Shown in pieces: positions 57,139 through 57,461 of a stretch of DNA of 57,461 nt; the stretch's first letter is position 1, and each line of letters opens with the position of its first letter. Below the pieces are notes generated by a model, which was not told the origin of the DNA, ran no database searches, and was given only the letters and a program-made list of their open reading frames with translations. The stretch is from Anaerolineales bacterium (GTDB lineage: Bacteria; Chloroflexota; Anaerolineae; Anaerolineales; Villigracilaceae), in contig JASEHI010000007.1 of assembly GCA_030018695.1 (NCBI GenBank), forward strand, positions 1-57,461, in the 5' to 3' direction. The position numbers and the translations under genes are program-made.

Positions 57139-57160
57139 TGGTTGCCGAAAGCGCAACCAT
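57138..57160 (+). promoter_or_regulatory. 8-bp hairpin before the cyclic-di-AMP receptor gene
   Basis: ATGGTTGC and GCAACCAT form a perfect stem with a 7-base loop. The left arm begins at the last base of the upstream stop, and the right arm ends just before the AAGGAGGAG ribosome-binding site. There is no T-tract. It may affect mRNA processing or translation. Confidence 0.45.
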
Positions 57161-57171
57161 AAGGAGGAGCT

Positions 57172-57461
57172 ATGGAACATCCCACCATTCGTTATTTGAT
57201 GGCGGCTGTTGTCCAGGAACAGGACGTAGACCTGGCGACGCGCGCCTTGAGCGTGCTGGATGCACCCGTCATTCATCTTGCCAGCACGGGCGGTTTTCTG
57301 GGGCGGCGGAATGCCACCCTGCTGATTGGCTTGCCGGAGGGCATGGCAGAGAAGGCCGTCGAGGCCCTGCAGAGATCCTGTCGCCAGAGAGTGGAATATC
57401 TTGCCATCCCATTGGAAGGCTCGCCCTTACCGCTGCCTACACCCGTGCCGGTGACTGTCGG
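57172..57461 (+). CDS. Cyclic-di-AMP receptor (DarA/PstA, DUF970), 3'-incomplete
   Basis: The visible 96 codons read MEHPTIRYLMAAVVQEQDVDLATRAL, then VIHLASTGGFLGRRNATLLIGLPEGMAEKAVEAL. The block STGGFLxxxNxTLLIGL is the signature of DarA/PstA, small PII-like trimeric proteins that bind cyclic-di-AMP. The window ends inside the gene, after a Pro-rich loop (GSPLPLPTPVPV). A strong AAGGAGGAG site precedes the ATG, with the hairpin at 57138 upstream. Confidence 0.85.
   Translation, partial: MEHPTIRYLMAAVVQEQDVDLATRALSVLDAPVIHLASTGGFLGRRNATLLIGLPEGMAEKAVEALQRSCRQRVEYLAIPLEGSPLPLPTPVPVTV

Overview
The window reads as a chromosomal segment of a Chloroflexota bacterium, most likely Anaerolineae. 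The basis is the housekeeping layout, the GC-rich genes, single-gene promoters whose -10 box sits about 6 bases from the ATG, many lipoproteins with Pro/Thr-rich linkers, and an unusually dense load of short dispersed repeats. This assignment is inferred from gene content and not from a marker phylogeny.

Layout. 1-6138: SWIM zinc-finger protein, ClbS/DfsB-like protein, a two-subunit CoA-transferase, glmS, and a decayed toxin/AbiE-like cluster. 6139-18024: an origin-type cluster, rpmH-rnpA-yidD-(PQQ-propeller lipoprotein)-yidC-khpB-pfkB-like-parA-[OLD/PARIS-like ATPase-TOPRIM gene]-parB, followed by three histidine kinases and an OmpR-type regulator. 18234-24045: an ATPase with a nuclease-like tail, a Cas4-like nuclease split over two membrane-anchored proteins, nadK, a B-box membrane protein and recN. 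24100-31168: tRNA-Arg, surE, tRNA-Lys, folK, an alpha/alpha-toroid protein, a STAS-like protein, folP and a penicillin-binding-protein-like protein that has lost all its catalytic motifs. 31277-36969: an accessory region with an AAA_14/DUF4143 ATPase and a probable restriction-modification pair whose methyltransferase carries a homing-endonuclease intein, then a lipoprotein. 37210-47038: an SDR dehydrogenase, higBA, a LysM protein, a HIT protein, a deacetylase-like lipoprotein, inositol-3-phosphate synthase, a GAF histidine kinase, a PfkB kinase, an M20 peptidase and vapBC. 47236-57461: a transglutaminase-like membrane protein, a PAP2 phosphatase, a class A PBP with intact motifs, a MaoC hydratase, a large alpha-toroid glycosidase-like protein, and the start of a cyclic-di-AMP receptor gene.

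How the genes work together. The 6.5-14.4 kb block combines RNA processing, membrane protein insertion and chromosome partition. The signalling genes downstream of parB form one operon-like run. folK and folP belong to folate synthesis, surE and nadK to nucleotide metabolism. The pair of class A PBPs, one active and one a pseudoenzyme, suggests a divided enzymatic and scaffolding role in the cell wall.

The most unusual features are: (1) several families of short palindromic repeats that sit between genes and also, in frame, inside conserved genes (glmS, a histidine kinase, a restriction enzyme, an M20 peptidase, the PBP-like gene); (2) at least a dozen drifting 7- or 8-base tandem arrays, many folding into long hairpins and some coding for protein ends; (3) a defence-type ATPase-TOPRIM gene wedged between parA and parB; (4) the split, membrane-anchored Cas4-like nuclease; (5) an intein inside a DNA methyltransferase; (6) the catalytically dead PBP.
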